A stretch of 64,000 nucleotides of DNA from Rhodoferax sp. U2-2l (GCF_020594515.1 NZ_JAJCTH010000003.1:186001-250000); one strand, 5' to 3'. Shown: positions 37,904 to 47,797, numbered from the stretch's first letter. Notes: generated by a model not told the origin, from the sequence alone. Numbers and translations are program-made.

Positions 37904-39004
37904 ATGGCAGGTACTTGTTTGTCCCGTTGGGTTGACTTCTCCTTGTGGGGGCGAGGTGCGGTGTGCGCTGTCGGACTGCTGGCGGGCGCCTCGGCCATGG
38001 CGCAAATCCAGGTTCCTGTTGTGGCGGTGCAGTTGCAGGCTGTGGGCCAAGGCTTTGAGATCGACGGCGTGGTTCAGCCGGTGAAACAAAGCACCATCTC
38101 GGCGCAGGCGGGTGGACGTTTGCTGTCGCTGGCCGTGAAGGCGGGTGACCAGGTCAAGTCCGGGCAGCTGCTGGCCACCATCAACGACAGCGAAACCCAG
38201 ACCGGCGTGCAACGCAGCCAGGCGCAAGTGGCGCAGGCCGATGCCGAGTTGCGTAACGCACGCGCCAATTTCGAGCGCACGCGTGATTTGCTGAGCAAGG
38301 GTTTCATCAGCTCGGCGGCCATGGACACCGCCGAGGCACAGCTCAAGTCCGCGCAGGCGAGCCGTGATCAGGCCACAGCCGGTGCCCGCCAGGCGAGTTT
38401 GTCGCAAGGTTTCACCCGGGTGACGGCGCCGTTTGACGGCTCCGTGTTGCAAACCCTGGCCGAGGTTGGCGACCTGGCCATGCCCGGCACCCCTTTGTTG
38501 ACGATTTATGCCCCCACGCCCTTGCGCGCGGTGGTGCAGATGCCGGTGTCGCGCTCAACCCTGCTGACGGCTACCAGCGTGATCGACGTCGAGGTGCCTG
38601 CTGCGGATGGTGCCAAGACCTGGATTCGCCCGGTGAACGCCAGCCCGATGCCCGGCGTCGACCCGGTGTCGCAAACCATCGAATGGCGCTTGGAACTGCC
38701 CACGGCAGCGGCGTCCCGACTGATGCCGGGCCAGCAGATTCGCGTGCGGTTCGCCGCCGCCGGGCAAAAGCAGCGGCTGGTGATTCCGGCGGCAGCCGTG
38801 TTGCGCCGGGGTGAGTTGACGGCGGTGTATGTTGCCAGCCCCAGGGGGTTTGTGCTGAAGGCGATCCGGCTCGGTGCCGACCACGGTGCGCAGGGATTTG
38901 AAGTGCTGGCTGGTCTGGATGAGAAAGACCAGGTGGCGCTGGACCCGATCAAGGCGGGCCTGAGCGGCGCCCAGGCGGCGGCTTCCGGTACGGCGGTGCA
39001 GTGA
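37904..39004 (+). CDS. RND efflux periplasmic adaptor (membrane fusion protein)
   Basis: A 366-residue adaptor that links an RND pump to an outer-membrane channel. It has a signal peptide (about residues 1-32, ending ASAMA), a lipoyl/barrel-sandwich half (STISAQAGGRLLSLAVKAGD), a long alpha-hairpin (about 75-150), then the second lipoyl half (FTRVTAPFDGSVLQ) and a beta-barrel domain. The signal sequence lacks a lipobox Cys. It is one base from the pump gene, so the two form an operon. No TolC-type channel gene is nearby; the pump probably uses a shared channel. Confidence 0.93.
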   Translation: MAGTCLSRWVDFSLWGRGAVCAVGLLAGASAMAQIQVPVVAVQLQAVGQGFEIDGVVQPVKQSTISAQAGGRLLSLAVKAGDQVKSGQLLATINDSETQTGVQRSQAQVAQADAELRNARANFERTRDLLSKGFISSAAMDTAEAQLKSAQASRDQATAGARQASLSQGFTRVTAPFDGSVLQTLAEVGDLAMPGTPLLTIYAPTPLRAVVQMPVSRSTLLTATSVIDVEVPAADGAKTWIRPVNASPMPGVDPVSQTIEWRLELPTAAASRLMPGQQIRVRFAAAGQKQRLVIPAAAVLRRGELTAVYVASPRGFVLKAIRLGADHGAQGFEVLAGLDEKDQVALDPIKAGLSGAQAAASGTAVQ

Positions 39005-39005
39005 C

Positions 39006-42000
39006 ATGGGTACCCAGGCTGACGCTGAGTTGGGCATCTCGGGCCGACTGGCGAAAGCGTTCCAGCGCAACGCCATCACGCCCTTGCTGGCGCTGGTGGC
39101 CTTGCTGCTGGGCGTTTTTGCGGTGCTGGTGACACCACGCGAAGAAGAACCGCAGATCAACGTGACCATGGCCAACGTGCTGATCCCGTTCCCCGGGGCC
39201 AGCAGTGTCGACGTGCAAAACATGGTGGCCCGGCCCGCCGAGCAGGTGCTGAGCCAGATCGCCGACGTGGAACACACGTACTCGGTGGCGCGCCCGGGCA
39301 TGGCGGTGATGACGGTGCAGTTCAAGGTGGGGGTGCCGCGCACCGAGGCGCTGGTGCGCCTGTACGACGTGCTCAATGCCAACCAGGACTGGTTGCCGCG
39401 CGAACTGGGCACCCTGCCGCCGATCGTCAAACCCAAAGGCATCGACGACGTGCCGGTGTTGGCCGTCACCCTGTGGAGCGATGAGGCCACGCCCGCCGTG
39501 GACCTGGAGCGCGTGGCCCACGCCATGGAAGCTGAACTCAAGCGCGTGCCGGGTACCCGTGAAGTCTCCACCCTGGGCGGCCCGGCACGTGCGGTGCATG
39601 TCTGGCTCGACCCGGTGCGCCTGCGTGAACGCGGTGTGGACGTGTTGTCGCTCAAATCGATTCTGGCAGCGGCCAATGTCAGCATGCCGTCCGGCGCGGT
39701 GATCCAGGGCGGCAGCTTGGACGGGCAAATGCTCCAGGTGGAAACCGGCGAATTTTTGCGCTCGGCCGAGGATGTCGGTGAGCTGATTGTGGGCACCAGC
39801 AAGGGCAGCCCGGTGTACCTGCGCGAAGTGGCACGCATCGAGGCCGGTGCCCAGTTGCCGCAGCGGTATGTGTGGTTCACACCCGGTGTGGCGCAAGCTG
39901 CGGTGGCGGCGTCCGGCGCAACTGCCCCGGCGGCTGGGGGGGTGTACCCGGCCCTGACCGTCACGGTCACCAAAAAGCCCGGCACCAATGCGGTCGATGT
40001 GTCCAGCGCGGTGCGGGCGCGGATCACTGAGCTGCAGAACACGGTCATCCCGGCCAATATCCAGACCAGCATCACCCGTGACTACGGTGAAACCGCCGCC
40101 GAAAAAGCCAACAAGCTGATCCAGAAGCTGGCGTTTGCCACCGGTTCGGTGATTCTGCTGGTGGGGTTTGCGCTGGGCCGACGTGAGGCGGTGATCGTGG
40201 GTGCGGCGGTGATCCTGACCCTGACCGCCACCTTGTTTGCCTCCTGGGCCTGGGGCTTCACACTGAACCGGGTGTCGCTGTTTGCGCTGATTTTCTCGAT
40301 CGGCATTCTGGTGGACGACGCGATTGTGGTGGTGGAAAACATCCACCGGCACCAGCAGTTGCATCCCGATTTGAGCTTGCGCCAGATCATTCCGCAGGCG
40401 GTGGATGAGGTCGGCGGCCCGACGATCCTGGCCACCTTCACGGTGATTGCCGCGTTGCTGCCGATGGCGTTTGTCAGCGGTTTGATGGGCCCCTACATGA
40501 GCCCGATCCCGATCAACGCCAGCCTGGGCATGGCCATCTCGCTGGGGATTGCCTTCACCGTCACGCCCTGGTTGGCCTTGAAGCTGATGCGCTCACACGG
40601 CCCGGGTCATGGCGCGGATCATGGTGCCAGCTCCGGCAAAGACGCCAAATTGCAAGCCTTTTTTGCGCGGGTGTTGACGCCGTTTCTGGACAGTGCCTCC
40701 AAGCGCTGGTTGCTGTTGGCGGGCATTCTGGTGGCGCTGGCGCTGTCGGTTGGGCTGGCCCTGGTGCAGTGGGTGGTGTTGAAGATGCTGCCGTTTGACA
40801 ACAAGAGCGAGTTTCAGGTGGTGGTGGACATGCCGGCGGGCACGCCGCTGGAAGAAACCGCCGCCACTCTGCACGAACTGGGTGCCTTTCTGGCGCAGCA
40901 GCCCGAGGTGCTGAACTTGCAAGCCTATGCCGGCACCGCCTCGCCGATCACCTTCAACGGGCTGGTGCGCCAGTATTACCTGCGTGCGGATGCCGAGCAG
41001 GGTGATTTGCAAGTCAATCTGGTGGACAAACACCACCGCGATGACCAAAGCCACGCGATTGCGCAGCGGCTGCGCCCGGCGCTTGAAGACATCGGCAAGC
41101 GCCACCAGGCCCGCATCAAGGTGGTGGAAGTGCCACCCGGCCCGCCCGTGATGTCACCGCTGGTGGCCGAGGTGTATGGCCCCGATGAAGCGGGCCGCCA
41201 GGCGCTGGCCGAACGCCTGGCCCAAGCTTTTGAAGCCACGCCTGACATTGTGGGTGTGGACACCTCGCTGGAAGAAAACGCGCCGCGCGCTTACCTGCGG
41301 GTACGCCGTCAGCGCGCCGAGTCGCTCGGTATCTCGGTGGCGGCGGTGGCGCAAACTGCGGCCATCGCCCTGACTGGCGCCGATGCCGCCTACCTGCACG
41401 ATGGCCACACCAAGTACCCGGTGCCGGTGCGCCTGCAGTTGCCGCTGCCAGACCAGGTGGATCTGGACGCCATCCTGGCCATGCCGCTGCGTGCCGCCAA
41501 CGGCCAGATGGTGCCGCTGTCTGAACTGGTGGATGTGGAGCGCGGCGTGATCGACAAACCGCTGTTCACCAAAGACCTGCAGCCGCTGAGTTATGTGTTT
41601 GGTGACATGGCGGGCAAGCTCGATTCGTCGCTGTACGGCCTGTTTGCCATCCGCGACAAGCTCCAGCAGGCCGCGCTGCCGGGCACCGGGGAAGTTGGTG
41701 AATATTGGATCAGCCAGCCGAGCGACCCGTTCCGGCAATACGCCATCAAGTGGGACGGCGAGTCGCAGATCACCTACGAGACCTTCCGCGACATGGGTGC
41801 CGCCTACGGGGTGGGCCTGATCCTGATCTACCTGCTGGTGGTGGCGCAATTCAAGAGTTACCTGACGCCGCTGGTGATCATGGCGCCGATTCCGCTGACC
41901 GTCATCGGTGTCATGCCGGGTCACGCGCTGCTGAACGCGCAGTTCACCGCCACGTCGATGATTGGCATGATTGCGCTGGCGGGCATCATCGTGCGTAACT

Positions 42001-42302
42001 CCATCTTGCTGGTGGACTTCATCGACTTGCAGGTGGCCCGCGGGCTGGACTTCAAGCAGGCCGTGGTGCAGTCGGCCGCAGTGCGCGCCCAGCCGATTGC
42101 GTTGACCGGCCTGGCGGCCATGATCGGCGCGTTTTTCATTCTGGACGACCCGATCTTCAACGGCCTGGCCATCTCCCTGATTTTTGGCATTTTGGTGTCT
42201 ACCGTGCTCACGCTGGTGGTGATTCCTGTCCTGTATTACGCGCTGTATTGGCGCCGTATCAAGCCGCGCCCAGATGCGGCGGGTGTTTTTGAAGAGGGGT
42301 AA
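39006..42302 (+). CDS. RND-family efflux permease
   Basis: A 1098-residue proton-driven inner-membrane pump with the usual two-fold repeat of six helices and large periplasmic loop. Helix 4 carries the proton-relay pair in GILVDDAIVVVENIHR, and helix 10 has IIVRNSILLVDFIDL. The N-terminal periplasmic border reads EEEPQINVTMANVLIPFPGA. A His-rich cytoplasmic loop after helix 6 (SHGPGHGADHGASSG) is unusual and could bind metal. It cannot be assigned to drug (HAE) or metal (HME) export with confidence. It lies one base after the adaptor and 26 bases before the SQR-like gene, so read-through into the sulfur cluster is possible. Confidence 0.93.
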   Translation: MGTQADAELGISGRLAKAFQRNAITPLLALVALLLGVFAVLVTPREEEPQINVTMANVLIPFPGASSVDVQNMVARPAEQVLSQIADVEHTYSVARPGMAVMTVQFKVGVPRTEALVRLYDVLNANQDWLPRELGTLPPIVKPKGIDDVPVLAVTLWSDEATPAVDLERVAHAMEAELKRVPGTREVSTLGGPARAVHVWLDPVRLRERGVDVLSLKSILAAANVSMPSGAVIQGGSLDGQMLQVETGEFLRSAEDVGELIVGTSKGSPVYLREVARIEAGAQLPQRYVWFTPGVAQAAVAASGATAPAAGGVYPALTVTVTKKPGTNAVDVSSAVRARITELQNTVIPANIQTSITRDYGETAAEKANKLIQKLAFATGSVILLVGFALGRREAVIVGAAVILTLTATLFASWAWGFTLNRVSLFALIFSIGILVDDAIVVVENIHRHQQLHPDLSLRQIIPQAVDEVGGPTILATFTVIAALLPMAFVSGLMGPYMSPIPINASLGMAISLGIAFTVTPWLALKLMRSHGPGHGADHGASSGKDAKLQAFFARVLTPFLDSASKRWLLLAGILVALALSVGLALVQWVVLKMLPFDNKSEFQVVVDMPAGTPLEETAATLHELGAFLAQQPEVLNLQAYAGTASPITFNGLVRQYYLRADAEQGDLQVNLVDKHHRDDQSHAIAQRLRPALEDIGKRHQARIKVVEVPPGPPVMSPLVAEVYGPDEAGRQALAERLAQAFEATPDIVGVDTSLEENAPRAYLRVRRQRAESLGISVAAVAQTAAIALTGADAAYLHDGHTKYPVPVRLQLPLPDQVDLDAILAMPLRAANGQMVPLSELVDVERGVIDKPLFTKDLQPLSYVFGDMAGKLDSSLYGLFAIRDKLQQAALPGTGEVGEYWISQPSDPFRQYAIKWDGESQITYETFRDMGAAYGVGLILIYLLVVAQFKSYLTPLVIMAPIPLTVIGVMPGHALLNAQFTATSMIGMIALAGIIVRNSILLVDFIDLQVARGLDFKQAVVQSAAVRAQPIALTGLAAMIGAFFILDDPIFNGLAISLIFGILVSTVLTLVVIPVLYYALYWRRIKPRPDAAGVFEEG

Positions 42303-42328
42303 ACAACTTTTTCCAACAGGAGACAAAA

Positions 42329-43615
42329 ATGGCTCATATCGTCATCATGGGGGCGGGTATCGGCGGCATGCCCGCCGCGTACGAGATGCGTGAAATGCTT
42401 CCCGCAGAGCATCGCATCACCGTGGTCAACAGCACGGACTACTTCCAGTTTGTGCCCAGCAACCCCTGGGTGGCGGTGGGCTGGCGGGGCCGCGACGAGG
42501 TCACCCTGCCGATTGAGCCGTACCTGACACGCAAGAAGATCGCCTTCATCCCGAAAGCCGTGACGCACATTGACGCCGACGCCAGCCAACTCACGCTGGT
42601 CGACGGTGACATGCTGGCCTACGACTACCTGCTGATCGCCACGGGCCCCAAGTTGGCGTTTGACGAGGTGCCCGGCGCGGGCCCAGCGGCGTCCGGCGGC
42701 GGTGGCTTCACCCACTCGATCTGCCATGTGGACCACGCCCAGGCGTTTTTTGCCGAGTATGAGCAGTTTCTGAAGAACCCCGGCCCGATCGTGGTGGGCG
42801 CCATGCCCGGCGCCAGCTGTTTTGGCCCGGCCTACGAATTTGCCATGGTGCTCGACACCGATTTGCGTCGGCGCAAGTTACGCAGCAAGGTGCCGATGAC
42901 CTACGTCAGCAGCGAGCCGTATGTGGGCCATCTGGGCCTGGGCGGTGTGGGCGACAGCAAATCGATGCTGGAGTCGGAGTTCCGCAACCGCGACATCAAA
43001 TGGGTCACCAACGCCAAAACCACCAAGGTGGAAGAAGGCAAGATGTTTGTCACCCAGATCGACGACCAGGGCAACGTGCTCAAAGAGCATGAAATCGCTT
43101 TCAAGCTGGCGATGATGCTGCCCGCCTTCAAAGGCGTGGATGCGGTAGCCGCCGTGCCCAAGCTGTGCAACCCGCGTGGCATGGTGCTCATTGACGAATT
43201 CCAGCGCAGCAAGGCCTATCGCAACATCTTCTCGGCCGGTGTCTGTGTGGCGATTCCGCCGGTGGAGGTGACGCCCGTGCCCACCGGCTGTCCCAAGACC
43301 GGTTACATGATCGAGAGCATGATGACCGCCATCTGCCACAACATTGCCAACGAACTGGCGGGCAAACCGGTCACCGGCAAAGGCACCTGGAACGCGGTGT
43401 GTCTGGCCGACATGGGCGACACCGGCGCCGCCTTTGTGGCGCTGCCGCAGATTCCGCCGCGCAACGTGAACTGGTTCAAGAAGGGCAAGTGGGTGCACCT
43501 GGCCAAGATTGCGTATGAGAAATATTTCATGCGCAAGCTTAAAAAAGGCACCTCAGAGCCTATTTACGAGAAATACATCATGGGTTTGCTGGGCATCAAC
43601 CGGCTGGACAACTGA
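42329..43615 (+). CDS. sqr: Sulfide:quinone oxidoreductase-family flavoprotein
   Basis: A 428-residue FAD protein. The N-terminal dinucleotide-binding motif reads VIMGAGIGGMPAAYEM. Three cysteines sit where SQR family redox cysteines lie: Cys132 (HSICHVDHA), Cys164 (GASCFGPAYE) and Cys321 (TGCPKTGYM). This supports oxidation of sulfide to persulfide or polysulfide with electrons passed to quinone at the cytoplasmic membrane face. The C-terminal region (about 375-428) is amphipathic, consistent with membrane attachment. A flavocytochrome c-like or other persulfide-handling role is possible. The ATG follows CAGGAGAC. The next two genes are a YgaP-like membrane protein and a CsoR-family regulator in the same direction. 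Confidence 0.87.
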   Translation: MAHIVIMGAGIGGMPAAYEMREMLPAEHRITVVNSTDYFQFVPSNPWVAVGWRGRDEVTLPIEPYLTRKKIAFIPKAVTHIDADASQLTLVDGDMLAYDYLLIATGPKLAFDEVPGAGPAASGGGGFTHSICHVDHAQAFFAEYEQFLKNPGPIVVGAMPGASCFGPAYEFAMVLDTDLRRRKLRSKVPMTYVSSEPYVGHLGLGGVGDSKSMLESEFRNRDIKWVTNAKTTKVEEGKMFVTQIDDQGNVLKEHEIAFKLAMMLPAFKGVDAVAAVPKLCNPRGMVLIDEFQRSKAYRNIFSAGVCVAIPPVEVTPVPTGCPKTGYMIESMMTAICHNIANELAGKPVTGKGTWNAVCLADMGDTGAAFVALPQIPPRNVNWFKKGKWVHLAKIAYEKYFMRKLKKGTSEPIYEKYIMGLLGINRLDN

Positions 43616-43634
43616 TCTTTAAAGGAGTTTTGAC

Positions 43635-43859
43635 ATGACGGTACAACGTTATATCTTGGTGTTTGCGGGCCTGTTTGTGATGCTGTCGCTGGCTTTGGGG
43701 GTGGAAGGCAGCCCGCTGTTTGTCAGCAAATGGGCGCTGGCTTTCACGGCTTTTGTCGGTGCCAACCTGTTCCAATCGGGCTTCACCAACTTCTGCCCGC
43801 TGGGCATCCTGTTGAAGAAGCTGGGTGTGCCCGAAGATCAGGTCGGCTGCGCGCGCTAG
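43635..43859 (+). CDS. YgaP-like DUF2892 small membrane protein
   Basis: A 74-residue protein with two predicted membrane helices, matching the DUF2892 domain found at the C-terminus of the rhodanese YgaP. The typical end of helix 2, FTNFCPLGILLKKLG, carries Cys55, and a second Cys lies three residues from the C-terminus (VGCAR). In YgaP this domain anchors a sulfur-transfer rhodanese, here absent. AAAGGAG at 43621-43627 gives a good ribosome-binding site. It lies 19 bases after the SQR-like gene, suggesting joint work in persulfide handling (inference). Confidence 0.85.
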   Translation: MTVQRYILVFAGLFVMLSLALGVEGSPLFVSKWALAFTAFVGANLFQSGFTNFCPLGILLKKLGVPEDQVGCAR

Positions 43860-43940
43860 ACTGGGCGTTTGCCCTCAAAATGGGTTTGTCGCCCTGTTTG
43901 AGGGCCAACAGCATCGACCTGAGAAAAGGAAATTTGTGTC

Positions 43941-44231
43941 ATGACGGTCTTGACAAACGAAGCGGCACGCACCGATGTGCTCAACCGGCTGCGCCGGGCC
44001 GAAGGGCAAATCCGCGGCGTGCAGCGCATGATCGAGGAGGGCGAGAGCTGCCTGAAAGTCAGCCAACAGTTCTCGGCCGTGCGCAAGGCGCTGGACAGCA
44101 CCTACCTGCGCATGACCATGTGTTTCATGGAGCAGGAACTCCAACAGTGCTTGTCGCCTGATCAACTGCAGGCGCAGGGTGTGGAAACCATGCTCAAGGA
44201 CATGGAGAGCCTGCTAGCCCGGATGGGCTGA
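43941..44231 (+). CDS. CsoR/RcnR/FrmR-family transcriptional regulator with unusual cysteines
   Basis: A 96-residue all-helical DUF156 repressor. Family sequence is clear: RLRRAEGQIRGVQRMIEEG, then SCLKVSQQFSAVRKALD. Cys37 matches the conserved first ligand. The positions 25 and 29 residues later, which carry His/Cys in CsoR, His/His in RcnR and Cys in CstR, are Phe62 and Glu66 here. Cys61 and Cys70 occur instead. Copper or nickel sensing by the known ligand set is therefore unlikely; a persulfide or thiol switch is a reasonable idea given the upstream SQR-like gene, but is inference. A good AAAAGGA lies upstream. Confidence 0.88.
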   Translation: MTVLTNEAARTDVLNRLRRAEGQIRGVQRMIEEGESCLKVSQQFSAVRKALDSTYLRMTMCFMEQELQQCLSPDQLQAQGVETMLKDMESLLARMG

Positions 44232-44328
44232 TGGATGGCGCGCAGCTGTGGCTGTCACAAGCGGGCCACGACCCGCCATCCATGACCCCGTGCGTCAACT
44301 TGGTGTAACGACGTCAAACCAGCGTGCG

Positions 44329-45456
44329 TTACGCCGGGACGGTGCCGGTGATGATGCCGCCGCCCAGACACACCTCGCCGTCGTACAGCACGGCAGATTG
44401 ACCCGGCGTGACCGCCCACTGTGCTTGTGGGAACGCCAGCGCAAAGCGGTCATCCATCACCCCTGCCAAAGTACACGGCGCGTCGGCCTGGCGGTAACGC
44501 GTTTTGGCAGCCAGGGCGCCGGGCGGCGGCGCTGAGCCTGCGATCCAACTGGCCTGCCCGGCATGGAGGGTGGGTGACAGCAGCCAAGGGTGATCATGCC
44601 CCTGCACCACCCACAAGGTGTTGGCGGCCATGTCCTTGCGCGCCACAAACCACGGCGCGTGGTCGCCGCCACCGCGCTGGGCGCCCTTGGTTTTGAGCCC
44701 GCCAATGCCCAGGCCCTGGCGCTGGCCCAGGGTGTAGAAGCTCAAGCCCACATGCTGGCCAATCGTCTGGCCCTTGTCGTTTTTGATCGGTCCGGGCTCT
44801 TTGGCGATGTAGCGGTTCAAAAAGTCACGGAACGGCCGCTCACCAATAAAACAGATGCCGGTGGAGTCTTTCTTCTTGGCATTGGGCAGGCCAATCTCCA
44901 GCGCGATGCGGCGCACCTCGGTCTTGAGCAGCTCACCCACCGGGAACAGCGTGTTGGCCAGTTGAGCCTGGGTCAGACGGTGCAAAAAGTAACTCTGGTC
45001 CTTGGACGGGTCCAGCCCCTTGAGCAACTCATGCAAGCCGCTGGTCGGGTTGTGCCGCACCCGGGCGTAGTGGCCGGTGGCGATTTTGTCGGCCCCCAGG
45101 CGCATGGCGTGGTCCAGAAAGGCCTTGAACTTGATCTCGGCGTTGCACAGGATGTCGGGGTTGGGCGTGCGGCCCGCGCTGTATTCGCGCAAAAAGTCGG
45201 CAAACACCCGGTCGCGGTAGTCGGCGGCAAAGTTGACATGTTCGATCTCGATGCCGATCACATCGGCCACCGCCGCCGCGTCAACAAAGTCTTCGTTGGA
45301 AGAGCAGAACTCGGAGTCGTCATCGTCCTCCCAGTTTTTCATGAAGATGCCCAGCACCTCATGGCCCTGCTGCTTGAGCAGCCACGCGGTCACAGCGGAA
45401 TCCACCCCGCCGCTCAGGCCCACCACCACCCGTTGCGCTTGGATGCCGGTGCTCAT
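44329..45456 (-). CDS. mnmA: tRNA-specific 2-thiouridylase
   Basis: Thiolates U34 of tRNAs for Lys, Glu and Gln using sulfur relayed to its catalytic cysteine. The 375-residue enzyme has the PP-loop [12 protein letters not shown] (about residues 13-24), the catalytic-Cys segments [10 protein letters not shown] and [12 protein letters not shown], and the C-terminal barrel. The ATG at 45456 (MSTGIQAQ) overlaps the nudJ stop by four bases, giving coupled translation. An in-frame upstream ATG at 45552 would fall inside nudJ. Confidence 0.96.
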   Translation of the reverse strand: MSTGIQAQRVVVGLSGGVDSAVTAWLLKQQGHEVLGIFMKNWEDDDDSEFCSSNEDFVDAAAVADVIGIEIEHVNFAADYRDRVFADFLREYSAGRTPNPDILCNAEIKFKAFLDHAMRLGADKIATGHYARVRHNPTSGLHELLKGLDPSKDQSYFLHRLTQAQLANTLFPVGELLKTEVRRIALEIGLPNAKKKDSTGICFIGERPFRDFLNRYIAKEPGPIKNDKGQTIGQHVGLSFYTLGQRQGLGIGGLKTKGAQRGGGDHAPWFVARKDMAANTLWVVQGHDHPWLLSPTLHAGQASWIAGSAPPPGALAAKTRYRQADAPCTLAGVMDDRFALAFPQAQWAVTPGQSAVLYDGEVCLGGGIITGTVPA

Positions 45457-45965
45457 GGTGTCGGGTGGCCGCTGGTCAGCGCGCTGATGCTGGCGTCGGT
45501 GTGGATCAGCGACAGCGGAAAACGCTGGCCGCGCAGATAGTCTTCCATACATTGCAAAACGAGCGGGCTGCGGTGGCGTTCGGCACTGGCACGCATTTCA
45601 TCGGGCGACAACCACAGGGTGCGCACGATGCCCGTGTCCAGACGACGCCCGGTCTGCAAGGCACCCAGCGTACCGCCGAAGGCAAAGCGCAAGTAGGTCA
45701 CGTCCTGCGCCTGCTGGTCTGCACTGGCCGGGCGTTGAAAGCGTGACATGTACACCCCCACCAGATAGTCCGGGGTGAACAGGTGCATGGTTTCCTCCAG
45801 GGTCTCGCGGGCGCACCCGTGCAGCAGGCTCTCGCCCTCGTCCAGGTGCCCGGCCGGGTTGTTCAGCCGCAAACCCTCCGGGGTGTGTTCTTCCACCAGC
45901 AAAAATTTGCCCTGGTGTTCAATGATTGCGGCCACGGTGGCGCTGGGTTTCCATCTGTCAGTCAT
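45453..45965 (-). CDS. nudJ: NUDIX hydrolase, NudJ-like
   Basis: A 170-residue phosphohydrolase. The Nudix box reads [22 protein letters not shown], matching GX5EX7REUXEE except that the usual Gly near the end is Met. Adjacency to mnmA is shared with E. coli nudJ-mnmA, and NudJ acts on thiamine pyrophosphates and nucleoside phosphates. It overlaps mnmA by ATGA. Confidence 0.9.
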   Translation of the reverse strand: MTDRWKPSATVAAIIEHQGKFLLVEEHTPEGLRLNNPAGHLDEGESLLHGCARETLEETMHLFTPDYLVGVYMSRFQRPASADQQAQDVTYLRFAFGGTLGALQTGRRLDTGIVRTLWLSPDEMRASAERHRSPLVLQCMEDYLRGQRFPLSLIHTDASISALTSGHPTP

Positions 45966-46076
45966 GCCTGAATTATCCCGGATGCACAGGTGACGGAGCC
46001 GTCGCCAGCAGAGCTCACTTGTCCAAGTGGCAGCGTGAAGACCTCACGTAAAACTGTTGTAAGCTCAGCGGGCTGC

Positions 46077-46094
46077 CCAAAACGCGTGTTTTGG
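46077..46094. promoter_or_regulatory. Palindrome CCAAAAC-GCGT-GTTTTGG upstream of pntA
   Basis: Seven-base arms (46077-46083 and 46088-46094) are perfect complements around GCGT, 35 bases before the pntA ATG. It would lie in the promoter or leader. No U-run follows, so it is more likely an operator than a terminator. Its A4C/GT4 arms recall the sites upstream of pckG, but the spacing differs. Confidence 0.35.
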
Positions 46095-46128
46095 CTTTGC
46101 TTTTTGCAAGAAAACAAGGAGTCTTCCC

Positions 46129-47784
46129 ATGCAAGCTGATATAGCCACTGCTGCCCAGCCGGGTCAGTCCGTGGAGTCAGGTTCCCCCGAGTCTGCGAAG
46201 TTGGCGCAGTCTATCGGTGTGCCCTGCGAAATTTTTCCAGGCGAAAAACGGGTCGCGACCGTGCCCGAGGTGGTGGCCAAGCTGATCAAGCTCGGCTTTA
46301 CCGTGGCTGTCCAGTCTGGTGCGGGCGCAGCTGCCAATATCAGTGACGCCGACTACCAGGCGGTGGGCGCCAGCATCGTTGCCGACGCCGCCACGCTGTG
46401 GGCCACGTCTGACATTGTTTTCAAAGTACGCCCACCCACCACGGATGAAGTGGGCCTGCTGCGCGACGGCGGTACGCTGATCGGCTTCATCTGGCCGGCA
46501 CAAAACCCGGAGTTGATGCAGCAACTCACCGCCAAAAAGGCGACTGTGCTGGCCATTGACGCACTGCCTCGCACCCTGAGCCGTGCGCAGAAGATGGATG
46601 CCTTGACGTCGCAGGCGGGCGTGGCCGGTTACCGCGCTGTGGTGGAGGCCGCCAATGCCTTTGGGCGCTTTTTCAACGGCCAGATCACTGCTGCGGGCAA
46701 AGTGCCGCCCGCCAAGGTCTTCATCGCTGGTGCCGGTGTGGCCGGGCTGGCAGCGATTGGCACCGCCGCGGGCTTGGGCGCCATCGTGCGTGCCAATGAC
46801 ACCCGCGCGGAAGTGGCCGACCAGGTGGTGTCGCTCGGCGGCGAATTCGTCAAGGTCGATTACGAGGAAGAAGGCTCGGGCGGCGGCGGTTACGCCAAGG
46901 TGATGAGCGAGGGCTTCCAGCAAGCCCAGCGCAAGATGTACGCCAAGCAGGCCAAAGAGGTGGACATCATCATCACCACCGCGCTGATTCCCGGCAAACC
47001 CGCGCCCAAGTTGATCACCGCCGAGATGGTGCGTTCGATGAAGCCGGGCAGTGTGATCGTCGACATGGCGGCCGAACAAGGTGGCAACTGCGAGCTGACC
47101 GAACCGGGTCAGTCCGTCGTGAAACACGGCGTGACCATCGTGGGTTACACCGACTTGGTGTCGCGTCTGGCCATGCAATCGTCCACGCTGTACGCGACCA
47201 ACCTGTTCCGCTTGTCTGAGGAGTTGTGCAAGACCAAAGACGGCATCATCGATGTCAACATGGAAGACGATGCCATTCGTGGCCTGACCGTGACCAAGGA
47301 CGGCAGCATCACCTGGCCAGCACCGGCGCCCAAAGTCGCTGCGGCGCCACCGGCCGCCAAACCGGCGGCGGCGCCAGCTGCCAAAAAAGGCCATGGTCAC
47401 GGCGAGCCCAGTGCGCCCATGGCGGGCAGCAAGCTGGCCATCGTGTTTGGCGTGGCGGCCGCGCTGTTCTGGCTGATTGGTGCCAACGCGCCCAAGGAGT
47501 TCATGTCGCACTTCACCGTGTTTGTGCTGGCGTGTTTTGTCGGCTACATGGTCGTCTGGAACGTCAAACCGGCTTTGCACACGCCGCTGATGAGCGTGAC
47601 CAACGCCATCTCCAGCATCATCGCCATCGGCGCGCTGGTGCAGATCTCGCCGATCGCGGGTGCGCTGGAACGGCCCAACAGCCTGATCACCTGGGTGGCA
47701 GCGGCGGGCATTGTGCTCACCGCGATCAATATGTTCGGTGGCTTCGCTGTGACCCAGCGCATGCTGGCCATGTTCCGCAAATAA
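46129..47784 (+). CDS. pntA: Proton-translocating NAD(P)+ transhydrogenase, alpha subunit
   Basis: Together with PntB uses the proton motive force to make NADPH from NADH and NADP+. The 551-residue chain has an NAD(H)-binding domain I ([39 protein letters not shown] at about residue 202), a membrane domain with four helices near the C-terminus, and an Ala/Pro-rich linker (about 398-428) including GHGHG. The alpha1 and alpha2 parts are fused as in E. coli. The N-terminus is about 30 residues longer than E. coli PntA. AAGGAG lies eight bases before the ATG. pntB follows after 13 bases. Confidence 0.96.
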   Translation: MQADIATAAQPGQSVESGSPESAKLAQSIGVPCEIFPGEKRVATVPEVVAKLIKLGFTVAVQSGAGAAANISDADYQAVGASIVADAATLWATSDIVFKVRPPTTDEVGLLRDGGTLIGFIWPAQNPELMQQLTAKKATVLAIDALPRTLSRAQKMDALTSQAGVAGYRAVVEAANAFGRFFNGQITAAGKVPPAKVFIAGAGVAGLAAIGTAAGLGAIVRANDTRAEVADQVVSLGGEFVKVDYEEEGSGGGGYAKVMSEGFQQAQRKMYAKQAKEVDIIITTALIPGKPAPKLITAEMVRSMKPGSVIVDMAAEQGGNCELTEPGQSVVKHGVTIVGYTDLVSRLAMQSSTLYATNLFRLSEELCKTKDGIIDVNMEDDAIRGLTVTKDGSITWPAPAPKVAAAPPAAKPAAAPAAKKGHGHGEPSAPMAGSKLAIVFGVAAALFWLIGANAPKEFMSHFTVFVLACFVGYMVVWNVKPALHTPLMSVTNAISSIIAIGALVQISPIAGALERPNSLITWVAAAGIVLTAINMFGGFAVTQRMLAMFRK

Positions 47785-47797
47785 GAAGGGAAAACCC

